Assembly: GCA_917880885.1 (NCBI GenBank)
Contig: OU862922.1
Location: forward strand, 23,436,627-23,500,626
Reading direction: 5' to 3'
Length of the DNA: 64,000 nt
Source of the DNA: Limnephilus marmoratus
Taxonomy: Eukaryota; Arthropoda; Insecta; Trichoptera; Limnephilidae
This document shows, one piece after another, positions 34,110 to 46,506 of this stretch (the first letter of the stretch is position 1; every line of letters starts with the position of its first letter). Position numbers and translations under genes: made by a program. The notes under the pieces are model-generated. The model saw nothing but the letters and a program-made list of their open reading frames with translations, made no database searches and was not told where the DNA came from.

Positions 34110-34700
34110 TTCGCCTCTTTTGTCTAAGATGAATTTTAGAGTCCCAGGCGTTAGAATTAGAGAAAAATCACTTTTCCATCTTCAAAAATGTTCTACCAAT
34201 CTCAGACAAAATGCTTTTATATTCAGAGCATGCAATATATTGATAAGAATTTTGATGATATAGACATATTCTCGTGTAATTTAAGAACCTTAAAAAAATG
34301 TCATTGCTAACGTAAAATAATTTTAAACACCCTTTTGCAAGTTATCATGTTATTGTTGTGAATCATTTCCAGTTGCTTGTCATTCGATTTACTGTAATGT
34401 GTTCACTTTGAGCAATAGGAATATATTATTATTATTGCTGTTGTGTAGTGTGAATAAATTTCTGTATATGTACTTTATGTTTTGACATTTATCAAGCAGA
34501 TTTTTGGTATTTATTTGTGTTCTGATATCTTCTAATTTTTTTATCATTTTCAATGTTATATTTTTGCAAGGGTACAGGATCCTTAGTTTTTTTATTATTA
34601 TTTTATGTTATGTGCAAATCAATTATTGGATTTTATGAGGGTTTATCAATTTTATTGATATAAATGTAAATAATCTGTCGATTTTTCCAAATAAATAAAA
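34110..34700 (+). pseudogene. LINE 3' end, broken reverse-transcriptase C-terminus
   Basis: From 34130 the frame reads MNFRVPGVRIREKSLFH and goes on to NAFIFRACN. After a frameshift near 34240 it continues as NFDDIDIFSCNLRTLKK. This is the form of the last ~60 residues of many arthropod LINE ORF2 proteins. About 400 bp of 3' UTR follow, ending near AAATAAATAAAATT. It is 5'-truncated and dead. Confidence 0.55.
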
Positions 34701-36400
34701 TTAAAATTTTCACTATCCACTATTCTTCTAATATTTATTCTCTCGTAGCCATGATTGAATAGCATTAAACAGATAATAGCGGAATATCCCAGTTCAAATT
34801 TTAACCCTAGTTCAAAAGTTCAAAGTCAATAATAAGCTAATTCGATGAAAAATTAATAAAAATCCATAACAGAGCAAATTTGGAACTTCTGTAACTACTT
34901 CATTGATTCAATTTGACAATAGTTATTAACATAACGAGCTTTTTCATCTGGAAATATGTTAATAAGAAATATCGATCATTATACTAACAATAGTTTAAAG
35001 AAATTTTCCTTCTGCGTTAAACACTTCAAAAAATTCGCCATGAAATATAATAATAGTCTCTTATTCGAGAACTCTGGAGAGTTTTCGATAGGAAAAATAG
35101 GTAATTACTGTATTCATAAAGTCTTTTTAACTTTTTGAGAACATTTAGTTTTCATTTTCTCCTACCACATAAAAATTAATATCATCATCTCGCAACTTTC
35201 TTCAAACGTTTGTTTACCGATGTTGAATTAGCTTAGTTCCGCTTCCTCCCACCTTGGCAGCTTTAGCTTCCTTCCGCACCGTCATCACCATCGGCCATTC
35301 GTTCCATAGCCGGTGCTACATCTAGTTTGCATCTTGCCCTATTTTTTATAACGCTTCCTTATTCTTGCTTTACCATTCTTCGGGAGCAGCTGCCGGTGGG
35401 GGCGGCCGAGCGAGAAATGTCCACTTTGGCCGATACGCCCGGTGGCTCGCTGATCCCGAGGGATGAAGAACGAAGAAGGTAAAGGAAACCTTTGGAGGAT
35501 TATCAACTAGCTGAGGCGGTACCTACTTAAAGCCTGTTTCGGATCCTTGGAGAAGGCTTTTCTTCTAAGAGCAGCTGCTAGATTGTACGATGTTTTCACA
35601 TTTAAAATATTATTCCGTTAAGTTTAAGAAAAATATAACGTTTAATGACTCTTTAAAAAATCTCATGAGCTTATTACTTGTAGGCACTAAGATAAACATA
35701 CAAGTATATTAAAGTATTTATTATGAAATGGGTTAATTTACAATATACGAGAGGTAAGGAAGAAGATAACCATTAATGTATAACTTATTTTAAATCGAGC
35801 TCTCAACCAATATTTTGTCATTTTTCGAATTGCTCAGGTACACTGAAAACACCGTGTGTCAATTATACCTACGAACACGTCATTATTCCTTCTTTTTTTT
35901 AAAGTAAGTAAGCAGTACAGATACCTATAATATTTATCAAGATTATTTTTGGGAGGCTGATTCAAAACACTCTTGATCACCAAACGTTTCTGATACTGAA
36001 TGTACAAGTTTTACTGTTTAAATTATTTATAATTTAATTTAATTGTACGTTCAATTAATAAATCGTCATTTACAAACGAATAAAAATGTAATAGATTTAA
36101 ACGCCCTGTGATTGGTTGGTGGGTTCCTTCCTCACGGGTCGGGCAGCCCGGCTGTGTAATTTCGACAAATTTGTGCTAAGTTGCATTGAATAGACTCGCA
36201 CACTGGTTATCACTACAGTATAAGGAAAATGTTAAATAGGAATTCATGATTTTTGAAAATCTTGTCATACATTTAAAATGGGATTTGTTGATTTCGAACC
36301 GACCCGAGTGGGATTGACCTTACTGTTAAGCGACAAAACAGAGGTACGTATGACTCCACGCGTACCCCGTCAGACTTCAACAGTTTTAGCAGGCTTTAAA
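34701..36400. other. Non-repetitive region with a GC-richer island at 35200-35480
   Basis: Mostly AT-rich and featureless. Around 35240-35480 the base composition changes, with words such as CCTCCCACCTTGGCAGC, GGTGGGGGCGGCCGAGCG and CGATACGCCCGGTGGC. It has no open frame above 60 codons. Host promoter, UTR or exon is possible, but there is no direct evidence. Confidence 0.35.
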
Positions 36401-36409
36401 AAATGTACA

Positions 36410-36915
36410 ACCATGCACATATTAATATATCTGGACCTGCCCTAAGTGATAAAAGCGTATTAATTCCCCCTCCCCATACCGGTTCCATGGAGCCGGCTGG
36501 GCTTACGAAAGCCTCGCTTGAATCTAAAAAAATGTGACGTCATCATTCTTGTCCTGACCAGCGCCGAGCACACATCGTACATTTTACGAACAAAAATGAG
36601 AGCTTGTGCTATACATTATACCCTAATTTATGTGACCATAGCGAATGTGGGCGTTTCTCCAGTGAGCTCGTCGCTGGTTACAGGGGTAAGTAAATTAAGA
36701 AACATTTTTAAAAGTGTCTTAACTAAATACGGCAACAAAATATTACTCTGTGAAAATGGGCGAACTTTACATTGCCGCATGTGGACTTCGTTAATAAAGT
36801 GGCGAGCAATTCGCGCTCCCATGTAAAAAGGTCTATACATTCAAAAGCAGATTTTGCTTTTAAGAACTAAAGGTGATATTTTAATCCGAGATGCCTATAC
36901 ACTGTCAGATTGATT
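36410..36915 (+). repeat. Left arm of a ~480-bp inverted repeat pair
   Basis: It starts with ATATATCTGGACCTGCCCT, includes CTTGAATCTAAAAAAATGTG and CGAATGTGGGCG, and ends at ACTGTCAGATTGATT. The reverse complement of 44310-44845 matches it at roughly 85-90 percent by eye, including AAAAGCAGATTTTGCTTTTAAGAACTAA. It could be a dispersed non-autonomous transposon present twice, or long terminal inverted repeats of one 8.4-kb unit. Confidence 0.7.
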
Positions 36916-37850
36916 TTTTAACGAATCACAGTCATCTTTCCCCTCTTCGCCTCTTCCGCCGAACATTCATAAAATTTTTACTGGAATTCCTTATTGCTAT
37001 GTTCAGCATTTTAACTTTGGACAGCCGAACTGTCGTTCATAAATAAATAAAAATGTAGATTGCAGATTCCAAACACCTTGCGTAATTAACACAGCGAGTT
37101 ATTATTCCTTCCGAAATAATCAAATACCCGAGGGACGTCGATATTCAGTAAAGTCAGTATGCAAATAATACTGCAACCGGATCAGCAGAGGATGCAGCCG
37201 CTTTTAAAATCTCATTTAGCCAAAACTGCAACATGCAAATTTGAAAAAGGTGCGATTTTGGCCTCCGCTAAAGCAGGTGATGCCCAAATCTCAAGATGTC
37301 TCCATTGGACTGCGAAATTGACTGATGGATCTGATAATTGTGGTGGAGCAGCTGTCTGGGATATAGATACACAGTTGTGGAGCAGAGTGGGTGGGTGGCA
37401 CGTGCTGTACAGGAACACAGGAACACAGGAAGTAACCTGATATGAAAAAGGTGCAAGTTTCAGGACTTGATGCCGTTTGGACGGGATGGTTGGAAGATAA
37501 AGTTTTGGCGCAGTAGCGTCTTTATTAAATTATTTTGTACTTCGATTCTGTTCAAAATTGTTTGTTTAAGAAAAATCTTCAGCGCGATGAGTTCTGACAT
37601 CATGAAATTTGCACATTTTTTTTTTAATTCGATTCTTAATAATAAATCTTAGCTGATAAGCGATGAATCAAATTGTTTGTTTCAGAAAAACTCTAGAACA
37701 GTGAGTCTGGCGTCACGCAATTTGAACGGATTTTATCTGTCATTAAGAATTTCAAGTCTAGTCTCAAGAATTTAAAGGTATATGCAATTATTTCAAGGTC
37801 ATAATGTTTTTCCAATATTATTATTTATTAAGATTTTAATCCAGGAAGAC
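36916..37850. other. Unassigned region with one unrecognised 93-codon frame
   Basis: The frame at 37159-37440 (plus) contains WTAKLTDGSDNCGGAAVWD. I do not recognise it, a minus-strand frame overlaps it, and no splice or promoter context is clear, so I do not call it a gene. The rest is AT-rich. Confidence 0.3.
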
Positions 37851-37854
37851 CAGA

Positions 37855-38125
37855 AGGATAGTCCCATCTGCCATTTTTTTATACGAATACCGCACAAGAG
37901 TCCCAACTACTCCAGTCTGGAGCCAGTGAAAGTATGGCATCCCCAATTGGGATATGTTGTGATGCTGAAGGTAGTGAGGAGGGGAAGGAGGTGGGGAAGT
38001 ACCTGGCTATTCAGAGCTGGTCACCAAACATGGCTAAAGCCATTTCAAACAACGTTTCATTTCTGAATGGTGGTCTTACACCAGGGCGATACTGAGAGTA
38101 TCTTCCACTCTGGATTACATGATAT
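37855..38125 (-). mobile_element. SINE family A, headless copy
   Basis: On the plus strand it reads GAGCCAGTGAAAGTATGGCATC, GGGGAAGTACCTGGCTATTC, GGTCTTACACCAGGGCGATACTGAGAGTATC. This is the complement of the family A body. The tRNA-like head is missing. Confidence 0.75.
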
Positions 38126-38304
38126 ATGAGATATTTATATATACAACTATTACATGAACATAAAAGTGAAAATAATAAAAAATAAAATGAAAAACATAAT
38201 AGGTAGGAACATAATGATAACATTAAATGAAAATATCGTATAAATATAAAAATAGAATTAAAAAAAATGAATTAAAAAAAAAATAATAATTAAATGAAAT
38301 GCCG

Positions 38305-38370
38305 GATCTGCCCTGATGATGGACACTGCAACGCTGTCCGAAACGTTGGCTAAAGAAGGAGGTAGCGCAA
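38305..38370 (+). ncRNA. Hammerhead-ribozyme-like core (Penelope-type)
   Basis: CTGATGA (38313-38319), then a hairpin GGACA/TGTCC (38321-38325 with 38335-38339), then GAAAC (38340). These are the conserved core and stem II of a hammerhead ribozyme in the right order. Stems I and III cannot be confirmed by eye. Such cores are known from Penelope-like retroelements. A degenerate relative lies inverted at 62970-63060. Confidence 0.45.
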
Positions 38371-39284
38371 CACGGCATAACACCCCCGAAACAAATAACG
38401 ATAAATGAAATTTATTTCACCATTGTTTTTTTAAATACTACGCGTTCTGTTTGTTCGTTAGTTATAAAATTCCTTGGAAAAATTCCGAAATTCAATGAGA
38501 AATAATTATTAAAAACAGTGTACATATGTAATAATATTCATTACAATAACATTATTAAAAACAGAAAAACAACCCTCTTTCATATAAGAAATGTATGTAT
38601 CTTTCCATGAACTATCTATTGTCAGTTTCTATATTAGTAAGGTTTTCACATACACGGTTGTTTATCAATTGTGTAAAATATTCAAGATTTTTTTTGGGCT
38701 GAAAATGTTTAGAAGTAATTATGAAAAAAACACCTTTAAACTAGGGCCATACTGAATGGTAACAGCTAAATGCTTACACATTTTTTTTTCAGTTACATAC
38801 CTACCATTAATAAAGCCTTATAAAACATTTATCATATTATGTTAAAGTACACAGGTAATCAATTACTGGCTGTCCAATTTAATATTTTGACAAGAATTTT
38901 CCATTAAAATATGCAAAACTTTTTTGATAAATAAATTAAAAGCCCCACCTGAAAAGAGATGAAGGCTTCACGTTACGCCCCTGCAGTAAATAAACAGGAA
39001 GTAACCTGACGTGACCCTGAAATACTCGAATGCGCAGTGTGCAATGCGCAGTCAGCAGTGTGCACAGGATACATATATTATATAATACGAGTATGTAGGT
39101 TGGAGGTTTCAGATTCCGCACTCTTCTAAATATTGCATTCACTTGTAGTTTGTGCAACCACGTTTCCGGTTTTCGTAATATTAAGTAAATAGTGCATTTA
39201 TTTAGGTAGGTACATTTTTTGGATACGAGTTGATTAGGAAAGTACCTATGTGAGTAGGTAACTCGTAGCAGTCGTAATAATAAT
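38371..39284. other. No recognisable feature
   Basis: AT-rich intergenic or intronic sequence. TAGGTAGGTACA-type words are seen near 39205-39260 only. Confidence 0.45.
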
Positions 39285-39380
39285 AATACTTGGTTGATTT
39301 ATATAGCGCTGTTTTTTATGAAAAATCACCTCAAGGGCGCTGTACAAACTTATAATACATTTCTAAAATCTGAAAAAACT
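39285..39380 (-). mobile_element. L2/CR1-like LINE tail, inverted
   Basis: AATAATAATAATACTTGG followed by ATTTATATAGCGCTG and CACCTCAAGGGCGCTGTACAAA. This is the reverse complement of the 3' end seen at 33340-33410 and 60650-60725. Confidence 0.75.
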
Positions 39381-39664
39381 ACAAGCTAGACGAACAATTA
39401 AAACCACCTTATGGCTAAAAATTGCATACACCGGTTCATTGATCATAGATACGAAAATATATGTACAATATTTTGACCAATGAACGCGATGCTGCCTAAA
39501 AATTAATGAAAACAGGACCATATTTAGCTGGAAGGTTGCTTGAAATTAACACTGTATATTGTCCTTTTAAAAAAATTTAGATAGAGTTCGCACGCAGAGG
39601 ACATAATTGTGAACACATGTTATTTAATCCTGAAATATATTTTAATATTAATATGTAATGTATT

Positions 39665-39860
39665 CTTAGACCAATAGGGCGAAGGAGCCTGGGAAGACCA
39701 AGACTAAGATGGAGAGACAACGTCCTCAAAGACATACCTATCTTGGAGCTTCTAAACTGGAGAGAGCTGGCACAAAACCGAGATGAGTAGAGGAGGATTT
39801 TTGAGGAGGCCAAGACCCACCAGGGGTTGTAGAGCCAATAGTGATGATGATGATTATGTA
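39665..39860 (+). pseudogene. RTE-like LINE, C-terminal remnant
   Basis: The translated text LGRPRLRWRDNVLKD ... LNWRELAQNRDE, a stop, then RIFEEAKTHQGL is the usual C-terminus of RTE-clade ORF2 proteins. It is followed by a (TGA)n-like 3' repeat (TGATGATGATGATTATG), as in RTE elements. One stop codon and an extreme 5' truncation make it dead. Confidence 0.7.
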
Positions 39861-40019
39861 TTCTTTGATGGGTGTGAGGAGTCGTAGCGGTTGTATTGTG
39901 TATTGTTAAATGAGAACGTTATTATAGTCATTACTCAGTTCTTTAACAGACTGTATAGTAGGGTGGGTCACGACTGTATGGGGAAAAAATTCTTGTTTTG
40001 ATTTGTCTAATAGTGATAA

Positions 40020-40115
40020 TAGCTATTCCGGCCAGCGCAAGACAGAGAGATATTTTCAAGAGTGATCGCCAACGTCGGGGGGACCTGATACGACACACAA
40101 AGAAGAAGAATGGTG
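40020..40115 (+). mobile_element. Possible second RTE-type 3' end
   Basis: CCGGCCAGCGCAAGACAGAG ... GATCGCCAACGTCGGGGGGAC ... ACACACAAAGAAGAAGAATGG ends in an (AAG)n-like stretch. This resembles the 3' termini of RTE elements in arthropods, but only the tail is present. Confidence 0.35.
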
Positions 40116-41228
40116 ATAAAAGGGTGTTAAATGGAGATACAAAATCACGCAATTTTTTAAATAATATATGGATATCATCGTCTTCCTCCGGATTGACTTT
40201 GAAATTTCACATAATAGAGGAAAACCCACCCTTATTAAATCTTTAAAAAATGTTAGATAAACCATTAAAAATGAACTATTTTTAATAAAATACGAACAAG
40301 GGGGAAATTTTTTGATTTATTTATTAAAAAAATATACGAATATAATTCAAATTATCTCAGGGCAGTGTATTTAAATACCAGCAAAATTCTTCTTACTCTC
40401 AAATTTCGGCATTATTTTGCGAGATTCAATCTTGGGACTTTTGTAAATGATTTCATAAAAATATACTACGAGTATATTTGCTATGGAAGATTACAAAAAT
40501 ATGGTTTATAGGATTCGTAGGAACTTTTATAAACACTAGAAATAACCCCTTAATATGAAAATTTTCAAAACTTTGAAGTGAATCCGGAGGTAGAAGATCG
40601 TATCAGAAATTTGAAAAATTTTAAATACGTCGTTTTGAACCCATTTGGCACCCTTTTATGGCTCTTAGAATTTAAAAATATATATTTTTTAAAAGGACCC
40701 GCCTTACTGTTTAGGTGGTTAAGGTCGACAGTAATATTATAAGTGATTTTTTTGGTTTCGGACTTTTGGTTTATTTCTTTATTTCGAGGGCTTCTAAATT
40801 ATATTACAAATTAGTACCGGTGCTTCAATTGTAGGAGTGATCTTTATCAATAAGACGATCGGATCAAAACATGTTCTTAAAAATCAATTAAATGTGTTCA
40901 ATAGTCCAATATTAGGTAAATTTTCCAAAACTTATAAAATATCACATTATCACCCAATCACCCCTTCAGTTGACTCTTTCGATATAATGTATCGTTTACC
41001 CGGTTTATCTGTATTTCTTTCTATGTTAACATATTATATATTTTGATATCATGCCTTCTCACTGCACCTTTATTTTATTTTTCAAGCACACACAATTTTA
41101 TCAGTTTAATTTGTACCTACCCAGAGGAAGCTTGTATTTAGCGAAACCAACTGTCTTAATAAATGTCGTGATTATGAATAAAGTTATTGTTTTATTTCTT
41201 TTTATTATTAATTATTTTTATTTTTGTT
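40116..41228. other. No recognisable feature
   Basis: AT-rich sequence without long frames or repeats that I can match elsewhere in the window. Confidence 0.45.
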
Positions 41229-42125
41229 AAGTATCTAGGAATCGTAATTGATCACAACCTAAGATGGACACATCATATCAAACAAATCACAAATAACCTC
41301 CTCAAAACAATACACATTTTCCTAAACATAAGGAACATACATAAAATAAAACAAATGAAAACTATATATTTTGCACTTTGTCAATCAAAAAAATAGAATA
41401 TGGAATAATTGTCTGGGGAGGAGCAACCAACTCAGCTATCGATCACTTAGAAATTGAGCAGAAAACGATCTTAAAGGTAATACTTAAAAAACATAGACTA
41501 ACTGATACAGACCAAATATTCAACAGTTGTGACGTACTAGATATACGCCAATTATACGTTTAAACTCTACTAAACTACATTTTCGATGAAAAAAACAAAT
41601 TCCAACAATCTCAAAATATCACTAACAGACCAGTAAGACAATCGTACAAAAATATCATAAAAACTCCGACAGTGAATACAAGCTTTGGACAAACTCACTA
41701 TAAATATCATGCTATAAAAGCATTCAACAGTCTTACCCTTGAAAATAAAATAGAAGAAAACAAAAATAAATTCATACTCAAAATTAAAAAATAGATTAAA
41801 GAACAAAGAAGACAATATTACCAAAATCTCATAACATAATAAGAATAAAATACATATACGTAATACACAAAACCAATATAAAAAAAAATATCATCAAAAA
41901 ATACATTTTACCTATAATTTTACCTTAATTATAAATATTTATTTTTAGTTTAATTTTAGCTTACTTTTTTTAATGCAGCATTATGTTTAAATATTATTTT
42001 TAATGTTTTATGCATAAATTTTTGTTTTATGAAATGGAGGCCTCAGCTCAGGTGAGCTACCCAGTGAGGCCGACATTGCTGAATTGTATTTAAAAATGTA
42101 AGATATTACATCAAATAAATTAAAT
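41229..42125 (+). pseudogene. 5'-truncated, broken copy of the resident LINE
   Basis: Homologous to the full element from 22477 to its 3' end. The match begins at KYLGIVIDHNLRWTHHIKQI in the reverse transcriptase. An insertion near 41389 shifts the frame (poly-A run before TAGAATATGG), and a TAA replaces a lysine codon near 41560. A third stop is near 41790. The 3' UTR with its hairpin (42039-42071) is kept, and the tail is (TAAA)n-like instead of plain poly(A). Confidence 0.92.
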
Positions 42126-43133
42126 AAATTTCATTATTTTTATAACAATTATCGAATAGGTTTTGGATTAACGCCAAATCGCATATATTATAGTTGTCAC
42201 GTCTGCATATATTATAGTTGTCACGTCATCAACACGTAATTAAACGGAGATTCATATTTTAGTAAATAGGTACCGAAAAGAGAGCACTTACCTAGCGAGT
42301 AAGAAGCTGTAAACATAAAACTTTCACATTCGAGCACACTTTTTTTTCTTCGACAAATATATGTTTTATCTACACGAAACAACTTTTATAGTACCCTTTT
42401 CATAAAATAATTCCGTCGCCACGGTTTAGGTACATTAACTACTGGCACGAGCTAATTCCAACAAACCCAAATTTCAATCATTATTAAACCCATTGTGCAT
42501 GGTTTAAAAATCTTAAAAAAATCTAATATCATGCCATGTTTCCCATAGCTGCATAATACATCCGATCTGAATAAGGAACTTCCTTTTCTTGCAAAAAAAT
42601 GGCCTATTCTACCTGGATTCATTCTTGCCATACAAATGTTGCGGCATATGGGTATTAGATCCTTTAATAAGACCCAAGCTAGGCTAGTACCTACCACGGG
42701 GCCCGACAGCATCTTGTATGGCAGACGGCACGTGCCACATGTCTTAGATTTTTTTCGTGATTATTTCAATAGTTTTTTTTTAATAACATAAAAGGTAATA
42801 CAGTCTGCTCCGATGAACAGATTTCGAAGAAAAAATCGCGGTGCTTTAATAAATGCACGCACCTTTTTAGTTTTTTTTTCATGCTTAGTGTCATATGTGG
42901 TTTAATAAAATTTGTTTATAATATTGTTGAAAATGCATGTGGTCATTCCGGGTAGTTATTTATTGGTGGCACACGGTCAGAAAATAACAAAAAATCGGTT
43001 TAGTAGGCAAGTAATGACAGTATAAAAAATTGTATTTATATTTTCTGAAAAATGTTTTACCTAATCAATAACTCGGAGTAACGCGTTAGTTCATACCTTT
43101 TTTGTTTAATTGAGAATAGACGTATAGTAAAAG
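42126..43133. other. No recognisable feature
   Basis: AT-rich sequence. An 86-codon minus-strand frame (42452-42712) is not recognised and has no supporting context. Confidence 0.4.
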
Positions 43134-43141
43134 CTCTTACC

Positions 43142-43283
43142 CAGTGGCGTATATCGTGGGGGCGGGGGGGGGGGGGCGCCCCGAAATTTGGGTTTTGAAT
43201 TTCTCAAAGTCAACTTTAATGGGGGGGGGGGGGGTGACACCACGTTATCAGCCCCGGGTGCCACCCATGCTAGTAAGTTACTG
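43142..43283. mobile_element. hAT-like MITE with poly-G tracts
   Basis: 142 bp. The ends CAGTGGCGTATATC and CAGTAACTTACTAG (complement of the right end) match at C-A-G-T-n-n-C-n-T-A. The flanks CTCTTACC and CTCTACCC are a diverged 8-bp duplication. Two long G runs (14 bp near 43165 and 15 bp near 43223) lie inside. Confidence 0.6.
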
Positions 43284-43291
43284 CTCTACCC

Positions 43292-44309
43292 CTATTTAGA
43301 TGGGCGTCAATAATGAGTGTAGTAGTTGGATGTAAAAGTCATTATTATTATTAGGAATACCTACCTGCCTAAGTAAATGCGGATAGTGGATGTATAATAG
43401 GTATTTGGTCGATGGGTTAGGATCTCGGGTAGCAGTCTAAGAACCGAGTTCGATACTCTAAGTGGGTACCAAAATACGTCTAATTTTCAATTCGAGTTAT
43501 TCACATTGAAAAATAATATTGTAGCATCTTTGGATACAGATTCTTTGAAATAGCTTAGCGTTCAAAGATTTTGATAAGCTTTACAAATTAAATTAAGGAG
43601 TTTTAGTAAACCGATGTTATTTTGCGAACTTCTCGTCCCAAAAATGAGCAGTTGTGTTTTGCTGAAGGAAGGCAATTTTGAAAAGACTTTGATACAATAC
43701 CACCTTTGTCCAGGTGCCAGGTAGTGTCAGTACGCACTTCAGATGTTGTTTTCCTTTCTTACCAACAATAAGTTTCTTCTCCGTATTCTTCATCTGTCCA
43801 CATGTCTCAAACGTTTCTTCACCTCCATTCTTCATATTATTTATGCGCCATACATTTTGTTACGCACCATTCGATCCATTGTAACAATGTTCGACAGTAA
43901 TAATAAACGTTTTCTTCTCTAATCATTGCAGACCTTATTTGAACTCGGTCCACTTTAGTAGTAATAAAAATAAACCGATCACTTGCGATTATTTATCTAG
44001 CTTTGTGATTTAATAGAAATGCCTCCTGATATGATGGCAGATGCAAGGAAACCAAGTCAGAAAGCTCTCTTATACGTAAAAGACCAATGATGGGTATACC
44101 TAAACTGAACCAATGTCAGACATTTTAAAAACTACATTATAACTGTGTTGTAATAGATCTATCAAACAATTCGTGCATTTGGAACAAAAAGGTGCTGTCT
44201 TGTATGAAACTGCTAAATTGGTATGAAACATAGACATCACAATTTCGATAGACCAGAAGATACAGACGAGGGGTAAAACCAAACTATGGGGGGCGAATAG
44301 AGGAAAACA
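43292..44309. other. No recognisable feature
   Basis: AT-rich sequence with short unrelated frames on the minus strand (43617-43835, 44100-44333) that I do not recognise. Confidence 0.4.
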
Positions 44310-44845
44310 ATCAATCTGACAGTATATAGGCATCTCGCATTACAATATCACCATTTAGTTCTTAAAAGCAAAATCTGCTTTGAATGAATAGACCTTTTTA
44401 CATGGGAGCGCGAATTGCTTGCCACGTTAATAACATATTTGCTAAGGCCAAATGCTCGCCCCAAAAAGACTCGCCCCAATACACATAGCAATATTTTGTT
44501 GCCGTGTTTAGTTAAAACACTTTTACAAATGTTTCATAATTTACTTACCCCTGTAACCAGCGACGAGCGCACTGGAGAACCGCCCACATTCGCTATGTGC
44601 ACATTGATATGTAGGTATATTGTATAGCACAAGCTACCGTTTTGGCGTGTTATTTCGTTAAATGTATGGATGTTAACTTCGCGCTGTTCACGGCAAGAAT
44701 GATGACGTCACACATTTTAGATTCAAGCGAGGCTCTATCCCCTCCCCATGGAGCGAGCCGGTTCCAAGGAGGAGCTCCAGCCGGCGCCATGTGGAGGGGG
44801 AAATAATACGTTTTTATCACTGAGGGCAGGTCCAGATATATTCAT
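44310..44845 (-). repeat. Right arm of the ~480-bp inverted repeat pair
   Basis: Reverse complement of 36410-36915. The outer end is CAGGTCCAGATATATTCATATG and the inner end CAATCTGACAGTATATAGGC. An extra ~40 bp with AATGCTCGCCCCAAAAAGAC near 44450 is not in the left arm. Confidence 0.7.
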
Positions 44846-45119
44846 ATGTCCGAGATTTTGAGGTTCTAAGCATGAATCTCGAATAAAATACTACATAACC
44901 GTCCTTAACACTTGAAATTATTATGAAGTGTAATCTTTATGTTTAAGAACGAGCAGCCAAACAACTAAGCACAAATAAAAACAAATAAAATCTTGTGGCT
45001 TTGAAAATCAGTTAACTCATAGTTTTTTTTTGGTAAATGCCGTATTTTTTACATAAAATTAGCTTTAACCTAATGTTATCACAATAATAAGTTTAGACGC
45101 GTTAAACCGAATCATTACA

Positions 45120-45391
45120 TAGTACAAAATGAAGTCGCTCAAAATGTATGTGCGCATAGATCTTTTAAACTACGCAACGGATTTTCATGCGGTTTTCACC
45201 AATAGATAGAGTGATTCAAGAGAAAGGTTTATATGTATAATACATGCTTATTATAGTAGAGAAAAGCCGAGAAATTCAAATATTCAATTCAGGCAGCGGG
45301 CAGCTGGCAAGCGGATTGTGTGGATTTTATAAAGGTTGGGTAATGGCATTGTGTTTCGTTAGCCACAGCAACGTGTGGCCGGGTCTGCTAG
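45120..45391 (+). mobile_element. Non-autonomous Helitron, 3' end
   Basis: The body includes TCTTTTAAACTACGCAACGG and GCGGTTTTCACCAATAGATA, followed by TTTATATGTATAATACATG. It ends in a hairpin CCACAGCAACGTGTGG, a short GC spacer and CTAG (45388-45391), followed by T. This is a canonical Helitron 3' end of a family different from the big array. The 5' boundary is uncertain. Confidence 0.75.
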
Positions 45392-45469
45392 TTGATTATA
45401 AAATAGCGCGCATTATACTCTCATATTACATCGAACTTGAAATGTTAAACATATTTATGTATCTTCTCA

Positions 45470-45545
45470 TTGTACACATGTAATTTTTTAACATAAAAAA
45501 ATTAACCTCACTAGGACCAATGAGGTTGACATTTACAAATTTGAA
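45470..45545 (+). mobile_element. Diverged LINE 3' tail with hairpin
   Basis: ACCTCACTAGGACCAATGAGGT forms a stem-loop. It is followed by TGACATTTACAAATTTGAATTG, in the same arrangement as the 3' UTR hairpin of the resident LINE and the sequence after it. Confidence 0.5.
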
Positions 45546-45861
45546 TTGCACACCAATAAATTAACGAGAGATTCACAGTTCACCCCCATGTTATAAATTA
45601 ATGATTGTAAATACAAGTTTATGTTTAACCGACCCCCATTTAGCGTGGAAAGAGCTACTGATCTGTACCTACCGTGAATCAATTAAAAGTATTGAAAGGG
45701 CGACTTCACATTACAAAATGTTAAATGATAGTAGTAGTATAAAAGAAGATGATGAATATAATAGAAGATGTAAAGATATTGAAAAACAAAAGATATGCCA
45801 TGATGTCCGCCAGACCGTCGGCGGACTACTACCTTTATGTAGTAGTATGGGCATGGTTTGA

Positions 45862-46410
45862 ATTTTTTTATTTTTTTTTATTAATTATTGAGTTAGTTTA
45901 TACTACATGAATATAAACTAATAAGCACAATGTAAAATTTCATTTGATAAATTTAAATATTTTTACAGTAAGCATAACATTTCTTTTTAAATACGTTCAT
46001 TCTTTCTTCATTCTTCATACTTTCAGGCATTTCATCATACATCTTTAGTCCTCTGTACATTAGGCTGTTCTGTGATTTTGATTTCTTCATTTGTGGCAAT
46101 CGAACTCTGTTTATATTTCTTGTTTCGTAATTATGAATGTCTCTATTAAAAACAATTTCATCCTTAAAGTATTTTGGCATTTGGTTTTTCATAATTTTAT
46201 GCACAAAAATTAACACGTTAAATAGTAGTCTCTTCTTTATTGGAATCCAATTTAGCTCCTCTCTCATTTGATTAATCCTTGCGTATTTGCCTTTTCCCAG
46301 TATACATCTCATAGCTTTGTTTTGTATAACTTCTAGTTTGTTCAAACTTCCTTCATTGGCCAAATATAACATTGTAGAGCAGTAGTCCAAATGTGGAATA
46401 CGGAAAGAAT
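45862..46410 (-). pseudogene. LINE ORF2 C-terminal fragment
   Basis: A minus-strand frame of 145 codons with HLDYCSTMLYLAN, LEVIQNKAMRCILGK, RLLFNVLIFVHKI and NSLMYRGLKMYDEMP. This is the usual C-terminal region after the reverse transcriptase in LINEs of the Jockey/CR1 group. The frame is intact but strongly 5'-truncated and ends in an A-rich tail near 45862-45880. It is a different family from the 19-23 kb LINE. Confidence 0.75.
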
Positions 46411-46417
46411 TCGTTGT

Positions 46418-46506
46418 GCAGTAGTATTGGTTAACAATATAGTTTGATTACGGAAATAAAACGTTCATTTAGTTGATTTTTTGAAGGTGTGCAGTAGTAT
46501 TGGTAA
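46418..46506. repeat. Direct repeat GTGCAGTAGTATTGGT
   Basis: GTGCAGTAGTATTGG followed by T/A AACAATAT occurs at 46418 and again at about 46489. The spacing (~71 bp) is too short for an element, so it may be a local duplication next to the LINE fragment. Confidence 0.6.

Noticed and set aside
36410..44845. Maverick/Polinton, suggested by the long inverted arms.
   Set aside because: The interior has no polymerase, integrase, ATPase or capsid-like frame, only a truncated LINE, RTE remnants and a SINE.
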